From NCBI GenBank assembly GCA_027618475.1, contig JAQCEJ010000011.1, positions 26,234-90,233 on the forward strand: a stretch of DNA of 64,000 nucleotides, read 5' to 3'. The DNA comes from Planctomycetota bacterium. Its GTDB lineage: Bacteria > Planctomycetota > Planctomycetia > Planctomycetales > Planctomycetaceae. This document shows positions 19,794 through 30,568 of this stretch, in pieces (the first letter of the stretch is position 1; every line of letters begins with the position of its first letter). The position numbers were made by a program, and so were the translations under genes. The notes under the pieces were generated by a model. That model was not told the DNA's origin. It saw nothing but the letters and a program-made list of their open reading frames with translations, and made no database searches.

Positions 19794-21314
19794 GTGCCAG
19801 TGTTCATGCTGACTTCGTCGATTATTGAAACGATTGAATCGCTCATGCGGAATTATTTTATCGATTCTCCGTCAACCCTTCTGTTCCTTGCTCACATAAC
19901 GATTGTCGTCGGGCTCTCGATCAGAGTCATTATGAAACGACCGGCGACCGGTGTCGCTTTGGCATGGTTGCTGATTATCGGTGGGGCTCCCTTCGTGGGG
20001 GGAGTGATTTATCTGTTGATGGGGGAACGGCGCATCAGCCATCAACGGCTTGTGGCCATCGGAAAATCCCGTCACGACCGGCGACAGATTGCCCAACACG
20101 CCATTGATGCGGGATTGACGGCGGTTGATTGGGATCGACACACTCCTGCTACGTTTCAGATGAACCAACTCGGGCTGGCGCTCGTCGGTATTCCCACCGT
20201 TCGAGGAAACCAGTTCGCGTTGTTCTCAGATACGGAAGATATCCTGCGCCGTCTGGCTGACGACATTGATGCCGCCCAACAATGTGTGTTGATGGAGTTC
20301 TACATCTGGAATGAAGGGGGGCTCGCCGATGATGTGCTCGCTGCCGTCATGCGAGCGGCTCGTCGCGGCGTTCAGTGTTGTCTGCTGATTGATGCTCTGG
20401 GGGCGCGACCGTGGTGGAAAGGAAAACAGCCGCAGCAATTGCGAGAGGCGGGGGTCGAAATTCGTCCGGCGCTTCCGGTCGGGTTGTCGCGGGCTTTTTA
20501 TGGACGAACCGATTTACGCCTGCACCGAAAGATCGTTGTGATCGACAGCAAAATTGCCTGGACCGGCAGCATGAATCTCGTTGACCCCCGATACTTCAAA
20601 CAAGGGGCAGGAGTCGGAGAATGGGTCGATGCCATGGTTCGTCTCGAAGGTTCAGTCGTCGTCCCGCTTGCGGGAATTCTCATCAGCGATTGGAGCCTTG
20701 AAACCGACGAAACCATCAATGAACTTATCGCTCGATTCGAGCTGCGATTGGCGGAACCGATCGGTTCGGTTGATATTCAGGTTATTCCTTCCGGTCCGGG
20801 GCAGACGATCGACGGACTCTTGCAGATGCTGGTCGCATTGATCAACTCGGCGGAGAAGGAAGTGACGTTGACGACACCGTATCTGGTGCCGGATGAGTCG
20901 CTCTTGCGCGCTCTGCGGGGTGCCGCGGGCCGGGGTGTGAAAGTTCGATTGATCGTTCCCGAAAAGGTCGATTCGTTACTGACGCGATATGCCAGTCGTT
21001 CGTATTACGACGACCTGCTGGAGGTCGGTATCGAAATCTACCTCTTTCATGCCGGGTTGTTGCATACGAAATCAATTGTCGTGGATGGACAACGCGCCAT
21101 GTTCGGCACCGTCAATCTCGACATGCGAAGCATCTGGCTGAACTACGAAGTCGTGCTATTCGTTTACGATCAGAATTTTGCGATGGATGTGAAGCGGCTG
21201 CAACACGATTATATCGAGCAGTCGAATCGGCTGGATCCGCAGTTGTGGGCCAAGCGGGGCTTTCGAGACCGACTGGCGGAAAATACGCTTCGACTTTTCA
21301 GCCCGCTGCTCTGA
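19794..21314 (+). CDS. cls: Cardiolipin synthase (phospholipase D superfamily)
   Basis: 506 aa; two HKD motifs (LHRKIVVIDSKIAWTGSMN; LHTKSIVVDGQRAMFGTVNLD), N-terminal TM segments. Confidence 0.93.
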   Translation: MPVFMLTSSIIETIESLMRNYFIDSPSTLLFLAHITIVVGLSIRVIMKRPATGVALAWLLIIGGAPFVGGVIYLLMGERRISHQRLVAIGKSRHDRRQIAQHAIDAGLTAVDWDRHTPATFQMNQLGLALVGIPTVRGNQFALFSDTEDILRRLADDIDAAQQCVLMEFYIWNEGGLADDVLAAVMRAARRGVQCCLLIDALGARPWWKGKQPQQLREAGVEIRPALPVGLSRAFYGRTDLRLHRKIVVIDSKIAWTGSMNLVDPRYFKQGAGVGEWVDAMVRLEGSVVVPLAGILISDWSLETDETINELIARFELRLAEPIGSVDIQVIPSGPGQTIDGLLQMLVALINSAEKEVTLTTPYLVPDESLLRALRGAAGRGVKVRLIVPEKVDSLLTRYASRSYYDDLLEVGIEIYLFHAGLLHTKSIVVDGQRAMFGTVNLDMRSIWLNYEVVLFVYDQNFAMDVKRLQHDYIEQSNRLDPQLWAKRGFRDRLAENTLRLFSPLL

Positions 21315-21366
21315 CGCGAACGAAGAATTGAGTTGCAGCAGTGCGCTGCACATCAGCCATTCTTAC

Positions 21367-21981
21367 TCAGGCGGCCTGAGACGACGGACCTTCACCATAG
21401 AGTTCGAGCACACGATCGATCTCGCTGACGGTTCGCTCCATACAGCGAGCGATTTCATCGGCCCGGAAACCCGCCTGGTGCAGATAGACGATCATCTGCC
21501 TCTGTTCGACCGATAAATGAAAGGGCAACATCGGGCTGCCGGCCTGCGATGAATCGTCGAGCGATTGGTGGGAAGGGGCGATCCGCGTCAGCGAAATAAT
21601 ATCGGGCGAGATATCGCTCGATGACGCAAATTGATCTTTATTCGCCTGCGTCCGTTCGAGGAGTTCTTCGAGGCGATCGGTTTCGCGTTGTGCTTCGACC
21701 ATCAATTGATCGAGTATCGCCAGGCGCGATTCGATTCGACCTTCAACTTCGCGACTGTAGTCGTACAATCGTACCTCCAATTTCTGCAGAAACTGATGCT
21801 GAGACTGTACCGCCTCGGTGCGGTCGCGGGCGGCTTCTGCAATTGTATTTGATTTCGACCTCCGACGAGTTCGCCAGAGTGCAAACAACGCCACGGCAAG
21901 AAACAACACGCCCACGCGAATCATCATTCCCCCATCACCAATATTGTCAGCGGCGAGCGTTTGTGTGAAAAAGTGAATCAT
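21367..21981 (-). CDS. Membrane-anchored coiled-coil protein with C-terminal HTH-like segment
   Basis: 204 aa; N-terminal TM (MIRVGVLFLAVALFALW), long charged helix, C-terminal LSVEQRQMIVYLHQAGFRADEIARCMERTVSEIDRVLELY. Confidence 0.6.
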   Translation of the reverse strand: MIHFFTQTLAADNIGDGGMMIRVGVLFLAVALFALWRTRRRSKSNTIAEAARDRTEAVQSQHQFLQKLEVRLYDYSREVEGRIESRLAILDQLMVEAQRETDRLEELLERTQANKDQFASSSDISPDIISLTRIAPSHQSLDDSSQAGSPMLPFHLSVEQRQMIVYLHQAGFRADEIARCMERTVSEIDRVLELYGEGPSSQAA

Positions 21982-22007
21982 TGAATCTGCCAGGAGTTAA
22001 ATTCGAG

Positions 22008-23324
22008 TTATGAATGATCATGATCATGCCCGTCATGATCGTGGTCGTGCCGATAATCATGTTCGAATGCAGGCGTTTCATGTACCGGCGGTTTGATGTT
22101 GGGTACGATCTGAGGCGATGTGCTCATCAATTCTGACACGGCGTCGTCAGACAGTTGTAAAAAAGCCTGTTCAGCGGCACGATAGACGGTCCAGAGTGGA
22201 ATGTTCTGTGCCTCCGCAACGCGGGCACACTCTTCATATTCGGGAACGAACAACGGTTTGCCACCGTTTCGCCAACCGAGTTTTCCCTGCACTGTCCCCC
22301 ACTCCGTCGTCACGCGATGTACCGATCTGGCACGCTTTGAGCGTTGCACCATCGAACGGCGCAAGCCGAAAGTTTTTGTCTCGTCGAAAATGATCGACTC
22401 GAGACGATCGACATGTGCCGCATCGCCAAGAACGCACAACATGACACCGGGTCGTTCTTTTTTCATTTGAATCGGAATGGTGTAGACATCGAGCGCACCG
22501 GCGGCGAACAGCTTCTGTTTTGTGTAACCGACAATTTCGCCGCTAATGTCGTCGAGATTTGTCTCGATAAGGACAATCTGATCGGCATCTTCGCTGAGAC
22601 GACCGGTCCCGACAAATAATCTCAGCAGATTAGCTCGTTCTTTGAATTCTTTTGTACCGGCACCGTAACCGATGGATTCAATCGTCATCTCGGGTAACGA
22701 ACTGAAGCGATCGACAAGCGTGGCGACAATCGCGGCCCCGGTGGGAGTGGTTAGTTCGCTTTCGATCGGCACGTCAGCCAACGGAATTCCTTTGAGTAAC
22801 TCCGCCGTACCTGGAGCGGGAATGGGACAAATGCCGTGAGCGATGCGGATGACCCCTTGCCCCGTGGGAATCGGACTTGCGTAAATTTGCTCGACACCCA
22901 GCAGATCGAATCCGATCGCGGCACCGATAATATCGACAATCGAATCGACGGCCCCGACTTCATGAAAGTGCACATGAGCGATAGTCGAACCGTGTACCTT
23001 CGCCTCGGCCGCAGCCACCGCAAAAAAGATTCTGCGAGCGAGCTCTTTTTGATTCGCAGTGATCGCATCAGCACGATCGATGAGTTCAAGTATCTCTTTG
23101 AGGCCGCGATGTACGTGCTGAGGCGGATAAACGACTTTGACATGTACACCGCGAAACGCACCGCGCATGACCGTTTCAACATCGAGACGCACGTCGGCGA
23201 GTCCCAGCGAATCGATACCGGCGCGCAGCGTCTCAAGATCGACACCGGCGTCGATCAACGCCGCCAGCGTCATGTCACCGCTGATGCCTGTCGGGCAATC
23301 GAGATAGGCAATACGCACGAACAC
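22008..23324 (-). CDS. larC: LarC-type nickel insertion protein
   Basis: 438 aa; AYLDCPTGISGDMTLAALIDAGVD, HFHEVGAVDSIVDIIGAA, ELTTPTGAAI; C-terminal His/Asp-rich tail DYRHDHDHDGHDHDHS. Confidence 0.92.
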   Translation of the reverse strand: MFVRIAYLDCPTGISGDMTLAALIDAGVDLETLRAGIDSLGLADVRLDVETVMRGAFRGVHVKVVYPPQHVHRGLKEILELIDRADAITANQKELARRIFFAVAAAEAKVHGSTIAHVHFHEVGAVDSIVDIIGAAIGFDLLGVEQIYASPIPTGQGVIRIAHGICPIPAPGTAELLKGIPLADVPIESELTTPTGAAIVATLVDRFSSLPEMTIESIGYGAGTKEFKERANLLRLFVGTGRLSEDADQIVLIETNLDDISGEIVGYTKQKLFAAGALDVYTIPIQMKKERPGVMLCVLGDAAHVDRLESIIFDETKTFGLRRSMVQRSKRARSVHRVTTEWGTVQGKLGWRNGGKPLFVPEYEECARVAEAQNIPLWTVYRAAEQAFLQLSDDAVSELMSTSPQIVPNIKPPVHETPAFEHDYRHDHDHDGHDHDHS

Positions 23325-23453
23325 CCACCGAACTGAAAGGAACGTTCCGCCGCGTCACAAACCCTCGAAAAACCAGCGGTGGAAAGATCGCGCAATCTTA
23401 ATCGTGATGCGACATTCGACCAAGAGCAATCGAGTAGCATCCCCCCAGCCACA

Positions 23454-24278
23454 CTATTTTACCGGTCCCTGCTGGCGGGCGAGCGCGATAATTTCGGCGG
23501 TCGAACCAGGCGTTTTTGCCGTCCCACCCCCTGTGGCTGAATCGGATTGGGGAGCTTCAGCGACCGCTTCCTCGACAGGAGCAGCTTCTGCCGCCGTTTC
23601 TTCTTCAACTTCAACTGGTGTGGGGGCTTCGACCTTGGGGGACGTTGCTTTGGCTCCGCCGCTTCCCGCGGCACCTTGCTGACGCGCGAGTTCGAGAGGT
23701 GAGAGTTTCTTGCCCGTTGGCGCAGCTGGTTTCGATGCGGCTGGAGCATCACTCGTGGGAGAGGCTTTCGCGGCACCGGCGGCACCTTGTTGGCGCGCCA
23801 ATTCCAACGGTGATAGTTTTTTCTGCGCCGGAACTGCGGACTCGGCTTTAGCAGCGGGAGGCTTCGCCGTTCCTGCTGCTCCCTGTTGACGGGCCATTTC
23901 TAAAGGAGAAAGTTTTTTACCGGAGGCAGGCGCGGCTGCACCCGCAGCCCCTTGTGCGCGGGCCATTTCGAGAGGACTTTTACCTGCCGGCTTGGCAGCC
24001 GGTTTTTTATCCGCAACCGGAGTCTTTGCTTTTTCTTGTGTGGCTTCTTTTTTGCTGACCGGAGCCGTCACGACTTTGAGAAATGAGGGATCGATATCGT
24101 ACCAGCCGATATCTTCACTCCCGTCAAACTCGACAAGCGCGCGTCCGCTCATATTGACGGTCTTGACTTTGCCGGTTTTCCCTTGAAAGCGACGCAACTC
24201 GGCAACACCTTCTTGAACGATGACGTACCGATCGGTCAACTCTTTTTTCAGCGTCTCAGCCTGAGCAAACGTAATCAT
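23454..24278 (-). CDS. Small N-terminal domain followed by repeated SPLE(M/L)ARxQGAAG motifs
   Basis: 274 aa; five copies of a ~14-residue motif separated by Ala/Pro/Lys-rich linkers; N-terminal GKTGKVKTVNMSGRALVEFDGSEDIGWYDID. Confidence 0.75.
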   Translation of the reverse strand: MITFAQAETLKKELTDRYVIVQEGVAELRRFQGKTGKVKTVNMSGRALVEFDGSEDIGWYDIDPSFLKVVTAPVSKKEATQEKAKTPVADKKPAAKPAGKSPLEMARAQGAAGAAAPASGKKLSPLEMARQQGAAGTAKPPAAKAESAVPAQKKLSPLELARQQGAAGAAKASPTSDAPAASKPAAPTGKKLSPLELARQQGAAGSGGAKATSPKVEAPTPVEVEEETAAEAAPVEEAVAEAPQSDSATGGGTAKTPGSTAEIIALARQQGPVK

Positions 24279-24676
24279 TCTGTCCGGATCTCTATACGAA
24301 ACTGTTGATAGATTTTTATGGTTTCACGCTACTGTGAATGGCCTCAGCCGATCCATTGTCCTGTGAGGTCAAACAGATCAAAGTGTCGCAAATACCTTGC
24401 TGACCCTCTTCCCTGCCGAAAAGCCATCGCGAACAGGGAGATTCTGTTCCAAAAGCGGTATCAAATCAAGGGCCGGACATCGAAAACCATTGTGTTTACG
24501 TCAATCTCAGATGAAATCAACCCGTGAAGTGATCACGGGGTACCCGTAGACCTGTTTTTTTGCATTACCTGTCCAGCTTTGTTATTCTTGATGGCGAGGG
24601 GACTCCGCCGGTCTTTATCTCTTTCTCCCCAAACGATTTCAAAAAACTCATTGCTGGGAATACGGGAATCGAGTCC

Positions 24677-26092
24677 ATGAGCTTTTTATGTGCGACGTTA
24701 AGTTTTCGAATCTCGTCCGTCGGGACAGTTCTGGCGTTATTTTTTCTTGTCCCGATACCGTTGCATGGGGATGAATTCACCTATTTCGACGCCGAAGGGG
24801 ATACGCAGACCGTGCAAGCCCGGCTGGCCGGTTCCGCACAAGGTTTTTTCGCCCTTGAACTCGCCGATGGCCAAATCCTGCTCGTCGCTGAGGGAAATGT
24901 CAAAACTCGTGTAGCCGGCGATGATCCCGAACCCCTCGATGCTGAAGATGTCAATCAAAATCTCGTTCAGATGTTTGGCGGTGAGGAATACGTCATATCT
25001 TATGTCGATACCTCTCATGTTCTCGTGTATATTCCACACCGACCGATTGACGATAAACGGGAAAAGAGCCGGAAGCTGACGCTGTTAAAACACTCCGCAC
25101 GCTATTTGAATTCGATGGAGCGAAAATTTTCGGAGCATGTCAAATACAATCGACTCGACGACCATCCATTTCGGTTTCCGCTGGTGACGATCATCTTCGA
25201 AACGGACGACGATTTTGAAGAGTACACGCGAAAGGTGACGAGCAACAATACCGGGCTTTCTGCGGGTGCGATCGCGGCGTTTTACGATGCGTTGACCAAT
25301 TACCTGGTTCTACGCGAAAGCGAATGCGCCACGTTCGAAGTTCCGCTGCATGAATCGATTCATCAGCAGGTCTTCAATCGCGAAATTCTGCAACGGATGG
25401 CTCCGGTGCCGGTCTGGTTTCATGAAGGGATCGCAAACGCATTTGAAGGGGATGGCAAAACCATCAAAAGAGGGCCGCGGGCCGTCAACGAAAAGTATTG
25501 TCAACAATCGTTGGCGGCACAACAGGTGACATGGGACGACATGGTGCGTAACGATCGGGCTTTTCAATCAGATTCGACAGCTGGAGACGCCTATGGCCAT
25601 GCATGGGGGCTGCACTGGCTGATGGTGAACAATTATCGCGATGAATATTCTTTATACGTCAAGTATCTCGCCCAGTTGACGCCGTTGGAAGTGGTCGACG
25701 AAACTGAGCGGGTGGAGCAGTTCGAAAAAATTATGAAAACTTCTGTCGACAAGCTTCACGACGAATTTCTGCAGAAGATTCGTGCCGCTTTGAAGAAACT
25801 CAACCGCAACGGAACTTCATTTCAGCGAAATTTGCACGACATACCGAATACGGTGACACCGAAATCGATATTCACACGTGGTACTCAATTGTCGGTCGGA
25901 GGGCGAACCGATTTGACGCACACGATATTCTCGTCGTTGCGATCCGGGTCCGGATCACCCTCGGTGAACGTTCGCACGTCACGCGATCACCATCTCGAAC
26001 CATCGGAAAATCGGTCAGGTATATCGCGATGGTTAAAACCTGGAATCGATTTTTCCGTCCCTGTCGAACAACGATGGCAAGTCAAGCAGTGA
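24677..26092 (+). CDS. DUF1570-like secreted zinc metallopeptidase
   Basis: Start at MSFLCATLSFRISSVGTVLALFFLVP (signal peptide); HESIHQ (HExxH) with downstream WFHEGIANAFEG. Confidence 0.75.
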   Translation: MSFLCATLSFRISSVGTVLALFFLVPIPLHGDEFTYFDAEGDTQTVQARLAGSAQGFFALELADGQILLVAEGNVKTRVAGDDPEPLDAEDVNQNLVQMFGGEEYVISYVDTSHVLVYIPHRPIDDKREKSRKLTLLKHSARYLNSMERKFSEHVKYNRLDDHPFRFPLVTIIFETDDDFEEYTRKVTSNNTGLSAGAIAAFYDALTNYLVLRESECATFEVPLHESIHQQVFNREILQRMAPVPVWFHEGIANAFEGDGKTIKRGPRAVNEKYCQQSLAAQQVTWDDMVRNDRAFQSDSTAGDAYGHAWGLHWLMVNNYRDEYSLYVKYLAQLTPLEVVDETERVEQFEKIMKTSVDKLHDEFLQKIRAALKKLNRNGTSFQRNLHDIPNTVTPKSIFTRGTQLSVGGRTDLTHTIFSSLRSGSGSPSVNVRTSRDHHLEPSENRSGISRWLKPGIDFSVPVEQRWQVKQ

Positions 26093-26242
26093 GTTCTTGC
26101 TTTGGCTAAGCCTTTGCGTTGCGGCTTGATGACGGTCTGATTCAGGGGGCCGATGGCTTTATGATTTATGGTGATTCGCTATGATCTCAAGGGAACTTCC
26201 CGGAAGGGGTCATAATTCCGTTCTAATAATGGGTTCAAAATC

Positions 26243-27079
26243 ATGGCGATGAAATTGTCACTTTCCGTGCGGATCGCTGAAGCTCCGTGCAAGACCAGGC
26301 TTAACGTTCCGTTCGGCGACCTCGTTCAATTGGCGAAGGAGGTCGGTTATCACGCCGTCTGCATGAGGGCGAGTGCCGGCGGCACGCAGACTCCTCGAGC
26401 GGAACTCGAAAAAATGCGTGACGACGTTGAATCGGCCGGTCTCACGGTTTCGATGGTGACCGCAGATTTCGACGTCCCGCTGAATAATGACCAGGGTCCG
26501 AACAGCCTCAAAAACATCGCGCCAAGCCTCGACGTCGCTGAGGCGCTGGGCTGTGATCTCATACGGATCTGCCTGAAGAAATCGGAAGACATTTCTCATC
26601 TTGTAAAAGCGGTAGACGCGGCGGCGACACGCAACATCCGGCTGGCGCATCAATGTCATCACGCATCGCTGTTCGAGCGGGTCGATGACACGATGAAAAT
26701 TCTACGATCGATCGGCAGCGGCAATTTCGGCCTCATCTATGAACCGGCCAACTTATACATGGTGTATCAGGATTACGGCATCGACGCCATTCGGCAATTC
26801 AAACCCTACATCATGAATGTGTATCTGCAAAATCACCGGTTGGGTGAGGACGGACCGGCCTATTACGACACCTATACGCAGGGGCGACAGCGGTATCATC
26901 ATCTACCGATTTGGGACGAAGGGGGCGTCGATTTTCCACACGTCATCGATGCACTCAAGGCGATCAATTACGATGGATACGTCACGATCCACCAGGCTTA
27001 CGGCGAGATTATGGGTCCGGACGAGGCTGCCCTAGAGAGTGCTCAATACCTCCGCAGCCTCGGCGGATTCGTGACATGA
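26243..27079 (+). CDS. Sugar phosphate isomerase/epimerase (xylose isomerase-like TIM barrel)
   Basis: 278 aa; ...GLIYEPANLYMVYQDYG...VYLQNHRLGEDG...IDALKAINYDGYVTIHQAYG. Confidence 0.82.
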   Translation: MAMKLSLSVRIAEAPCKTRLNVPFGDLVQLAKEVGYHAVCMRASAGGTQTPRAELEKMRDDVESAGLTVSMVTADFDVPLNNDQGPNSLKNIAPSLDVAEALGCDLIRICLKKSEDISHLVKAVDAAATRNIRLAHQCHHASLFERVDDTMKILRSIGSGNFGLIYEPANLYMVYQDYGIDAIRQFKPYIMNVYLQNHRLGEDGPAYYDTYTQGRQRYHHLPIWDEGGVDFPHVIDALKAINYDGYVTIHQAYGEIMGPDEAALESAQYLRSLGGFVT

Positions 27080-27183
27080 CGAGCTACCGCGCCGTCTGAT
27101 TGATCGTTTGAATTGTCCGACATCTGGATTCGGTTTATGGCCTGCTTCTCACAAGGGGAGAAGTATGAAGATATGGGACGGAA

Positions 27184-28347
27184 ATGAAAGCCAACGTTAT
27201 CGTTTTGTCCTTCGACGTGATGCCTCTCAGCTTGCTCGGCTGTTACGGCAACGAGTGGGCTCTCACGCCCCATTTCGATCAACTGGCGTGGGAAGGAGTC
27301 ACGTTCGATCAACACTTCACGACGGATGCGACTCCCGAACGACGGCAACTCGCGTGGTGGACCGGAAACTCGTCTGAACCCGAGTTGGGAGAGTTCCCCG
27401 ATGCTCAGGCCAAATTTCTATTCCGTGTTCTGCACGACATTCCGTGTGTGCTGCATGTGGAGCCAGCAACCAGGCCTGTTTCGCGAACGAAAAAAGGGGT
27501 CAAGAAATCCATAACAAAACGGACGTCACCGTTCGAACGTTTGTTACAGTTCGGCCTGGCATCGGTCGAAGAACTCCGCGAGCGAGGCTCATCGTCGCTG
27601 TTATGGCTGCATTATGACGGCCTTGCCGAACCGTTCGATCCGCCACCCGAGTATCTGGAACTGTACCTCGACGAACTCGAAGATCTCCCCGACGATCAGC
27701 GGAGTCTCGATCTGATTCACGCCGCGGCGGCGGTGTCGCATCTCGATCATCTCTTCGGCCATTTCCGTCGGCAATACGAAGAACAGTGCCGCGGTGAGGA
27801 GTTGATCTGGGTTTTCACCGCTGCGGGGAGTTGCCCGGTTGGATTCGAACCCAATGGCCGCTCCCCCGCGGAAAGGATGTCCGAAGGTTACATTCATACG
27901 CCGTTAATCATCGCGTCGTCAAATGGTTCGACGAAGGAAAAGAAATCGACCCGTTCCGTAGCCTCATCAGCCCGAAGCGCCGGTACGCGTCGACAACAAC
28001 TGGTGCAAACGATCGATCTGCTGCCGACTTTGTGTGAATTGTTTCACATCGAATGGGACGAACCGATCGAGGGACAAAGTCTGCTGCCGATGCTCGGCGA
28101 TGCCGCGACTCCAAGTCGACCTCATCTTTTTATTCGCGACGCCGGCAAAATGGCAGGGATGCGAACGGAGACTGAGTTTCTCGTCTGCCGTGCCGCGAAT
28201 GACCAGATGCTCGGTGAAGATCATTTCGGGAAGGAGATTTTGCTGTATCGAAAACCTGAAGACCGCTGGGAAGAGCACGATGTCTCTCGCATGACGCCCG
28301 AACTTACGCTGTCGCTCCTACGGCAAGTCCCCTTATGTTCCCATTGA
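27184..28347 (+). CDS. Sulfatase-fold protein with degenerate active site
   Basis: 387 aa; MKANVIVLSFDVMPLSLLGCYGNEWALTPHFDQLAWEGVTFDQHFT ... TIDLLPTLCELFHIEW..IEGQSLLPML; CxPSR replaced by TPERR. Confidence 0.75.
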   Translation: MKANVIVLSFDVMPLSLLGCYGNEWALTPHFDQLAWEGVTFDQHFTTDATPERRQLAWWTGNSSEPELGEFPDAQAKFLFRVLHDIPCVLHVEPATRPVSRTKKGVKKSITKRTSPFERLLQFGLASVEELRERGSSSLLWLHYDGLAEPFDPPPEYLELYLDELEDLPDDQRSLDLIHAAAAVSHLDHLFGHFRRQYEEQCRGEELIWVFTAAGSCPVGFEPNGRSPAERMSEGYIHTPLIIASSNGSTKEKKSTRSVASSARSAGTRRQQLVQTIDLLPTLCELFHIEWDEPIEGQSLLPMLGDAATPSRPHLFIRDAGKMAGMRTETEFLVCRAANDQMLGEDHFGKEILLYRKPEDRWEEHDVSRMTPELTLSLLRQVPLCSH

Positions 28348-28602
28348 CGTGCTGCGTATAATTGCAGTTGGAGACATTCGAATGGGCCGCCTCGTGTGCA
28401 CGGGTTCGTACAGGTTTATTTGAATTTCGCAGCATTACGAGTTGTCAGAAGATGGTCGTGGAAGCTAATCTACGTCCGTGGCAACTCTCACCCGTTTGTT
28501 TCGCAAAAGGGTGTTAAGTCTCCGCACGATGGCTTGAGGGGGCGAAGATTCTTCACGATAGCGTTAAATTTCTTTCCTATTCATCGGAAATAAGGATGTT
28601 CC

Positions 28603-29649
28603 ATGTCAAATCAGGACATCGGTCAGGCGGCGGTCGAAAAGCTGGCTAAAGCTCACTCTGAAATCCGCGATCAGGTTTCTCAGGTCATCGTCGGCCAGCA
28701 CGACGTGATCGAACATCTGCTCATTGCGATGTTCAGCCGAGGGCACTGTTTATTAGAAGGGGTACCCGGTCTCGCCAAGACGTTGATGGTCAGCACACTC
28801 GCGCGTTGTTTGTCGATGACATTCTCCCGGATTCAATTCACCCCCGACCTGATGCCCGCCGATATCACCGGTACCGATGTGCTACAAGAGAACCGCGAAA
28901 CGGGTAAGCGCGAATTTCGGTTTTTGTTGGGGCCGCTGTTTCACAATATTGTTCTCGCGGATGAAATCAACCGCACGCCGCCCAAAACACAGGCCGCTCT
29001 GCTTGAGGCGATGCAAGAACGGCAGGTCACGGTAGGTCAAAACCGGCATCAACTCTCCGATCCGTTTTTCGTCCTGGCGACTCAGAACCCGATCGAGCAA
29101 GAGGGAACTTACCCACTTCCTGAGGCGCAGCAGGACCGTTTCATGTTCAAAGTCTTTGTGAAGTATCCCTCGTTTGAAGAAGAACGTCAGATCGCCAAGC
29201 AAACGACGTCGTTGATGGTGGATGATATCAAGCCGGTTTTATCAGGTGACGAGATTCTGGAGTTGCAGAAGATCGTGCGGCAGGTTCCGGTCACAGATCA
29301 TGTTGTTGATTATGCATTGCTGCTGGTGCGTCAGACGCGCGTTTCGGAAAGCGGGACGCCTGATTTCATCAACGATTGGTTGAGTTGGGGGGCCGGCCCG
29401 CGTGCGGTCCAGTTTTTGCTTCTCGGAGGCAAAGCCCGGGCACTGCTCCACGGACGCACGTACGTTTCGACCGAAGATATCGCAGCCCTCGCGGCCCCCG
29501 TATTGAGGCACCGCGTCGTCACGAATTTTTCCGCCGAAAGCGAAGGGGTCACCCCCGATTCTGTTATTCAACGACTGCTGGCAGAAACTCCGTCTAAAGA
29601 AGGCGAGCTGACGCGTGACCCAAGATTACAGAAGATTTTTGCTGCCTGA
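28603..29649 (+). CDS. MoxR-family AAA+ ATPase
   Basis: 348 aa; [13 protein letters not shown] Walker [27 protein letters not shown] Walker B/pre-sensor, [25 protein letters not shown]. Confidence 0.95.
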   Translation: MSNQDIGQAAVEKLAKAHSEIRDQVSQVIVGQHDVIEHLLIAMFSRGHCLLEGVPGLAKTLMVSTLARCLSMTFSRIQFTPDLMPADITGTDVLQENRETGKREFRFLLGPLFHNIVLADEINRTPPKTQAALLEAMQERQVTVGQNRHQLSDPFFVLATQNPIEQEGTYPLPEAQQDRFMFKVFVKYPSFEEERQIAKQTTSLMVDDIKPVLSGDEILELQKIVRQVPVTDHVVDYALLLVRQTRVSESGTPDFINDWLSWGAGPRAVQFLLLGGKARALLHGRTYVSTEDIAALAAPVLRHRVVTNFSAESEGVTPDSVIQRLLAETPSKEGELTRDPRLQKIFAA

Positions 29650-30526
29650 AGAAATCTCGCGAATTGCCAAGCTCGAAGTTCGGGCACGCACCATCGTCGA
29701 GGGTTTTCTGTCGGGTCTGCATCGCAGCCCCTACTTCGGACAATCTGTCGAATTCGTGCAGCACCGAGAGTACACGCCGGGGGACGATTATCGCCGGATC
29801 GATTGGAAAGTCTGGTCGAAAACCGACAAATATTACATCAAGCAGTACGAAGAAGACACCAATCTGCGGACGACATTGTTGGTCGACGTCAGTGAGTCGA
29901 TGCAGTTTGGATCGGGGTCGCTTTCCAAGTACGAATATGCGTGCACGATTGCAGCCAGCCTGACGTATCTCTTGCTGCGGCAACAGGACGCCGTCGGTAT
30001 GGTCACGTTCGACGATCAGGTGCGCTCTCAGGTTCCGTTGCGAAGCAAACGCAATCACTTGCATGCGATTCTTTCGGCATTGGACTTCTCGAAGCCGCAG
30101 AAAAAGACGGACATGTACAGCATCATGGAGCAAACGGCAAAGGCACAGTCACGCCGCGGCATGATTGTGCTGATTTCCGATCTGTTTGCTCCTCGCGAAG
30201 GACTGTTTCGCGGATTGCGAATGTTGCGGCATCGGGGACACGACGTCTTAGTGTTTCACGTCCTTGACGATCAGGAACTCGACTTCAATTTCACCGGGAC
30301 GACAAAATTCGAAGGGATGGAAGAATCGGGTGAACTCGTGTGTGACCCCCGCTCGCTTCGTGACGGTTATCTCGAAGCGGTCAGGAAATATCTTGAAGAA
30401 GTGCGCCGGTATTGTGCGAATCATGTCATCGATTATCAGACGATTCGCACGAGCGAACATCTGGATGCGGCGCTCGCTCACTTTATGAATCATCGCATCG
30501 GCATGCGGAGTTCGGTCAGACAGTAA
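29615..30526 (+). CDS. DUF58 domain protein (VWA-like)
   Basis: 303 aa; [62 protein letters not shown]; overlaps moxR by 35 bp. Confidence 0.95.
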   Translation: MTQDYRRFLLPEEISRIAKLEVRARTIVEGFLSGLHRSPYFGQSVEFVQHREYTPGDDYRRIDWKVWSKTDKYYIKQYEEDTNLRTTLLVDVSESMQFGSGSLSKYEYACTIAASLTYLLLRQQDAVGMVTFDDQVRSQVPLRSKRNHLHAILSALDFSKPQKKTDMYSIMEQTAKAQSRRGMIVLISDLFAPREGLFRGLRMLRHRGHDVLVFHVLDDQELDFNFTGTTKFEGMEESGELVCDPRSLRDGYLEAVRKYLEEVRRYCANHVIDYQTIRTSEHLDAALAHFMNHRIGMRSSVRQ

Positions 30527-30568
30527 CGCCATCGCAAAAACCACAATAGGGCAAATCGGTAACCTCGT

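Noticed and set aside
23440-23456. CCCCCCAGCCACAC resembling the 197-bp element terminus
   Set aside because: Only a short partial match with no partner repeat or palindrome.
28372-28400. TTGACG...TATAAT near 28350
   Set aside because: The two hexamers are only about 7 bp apart, incompatible with a sigma70 promoter.
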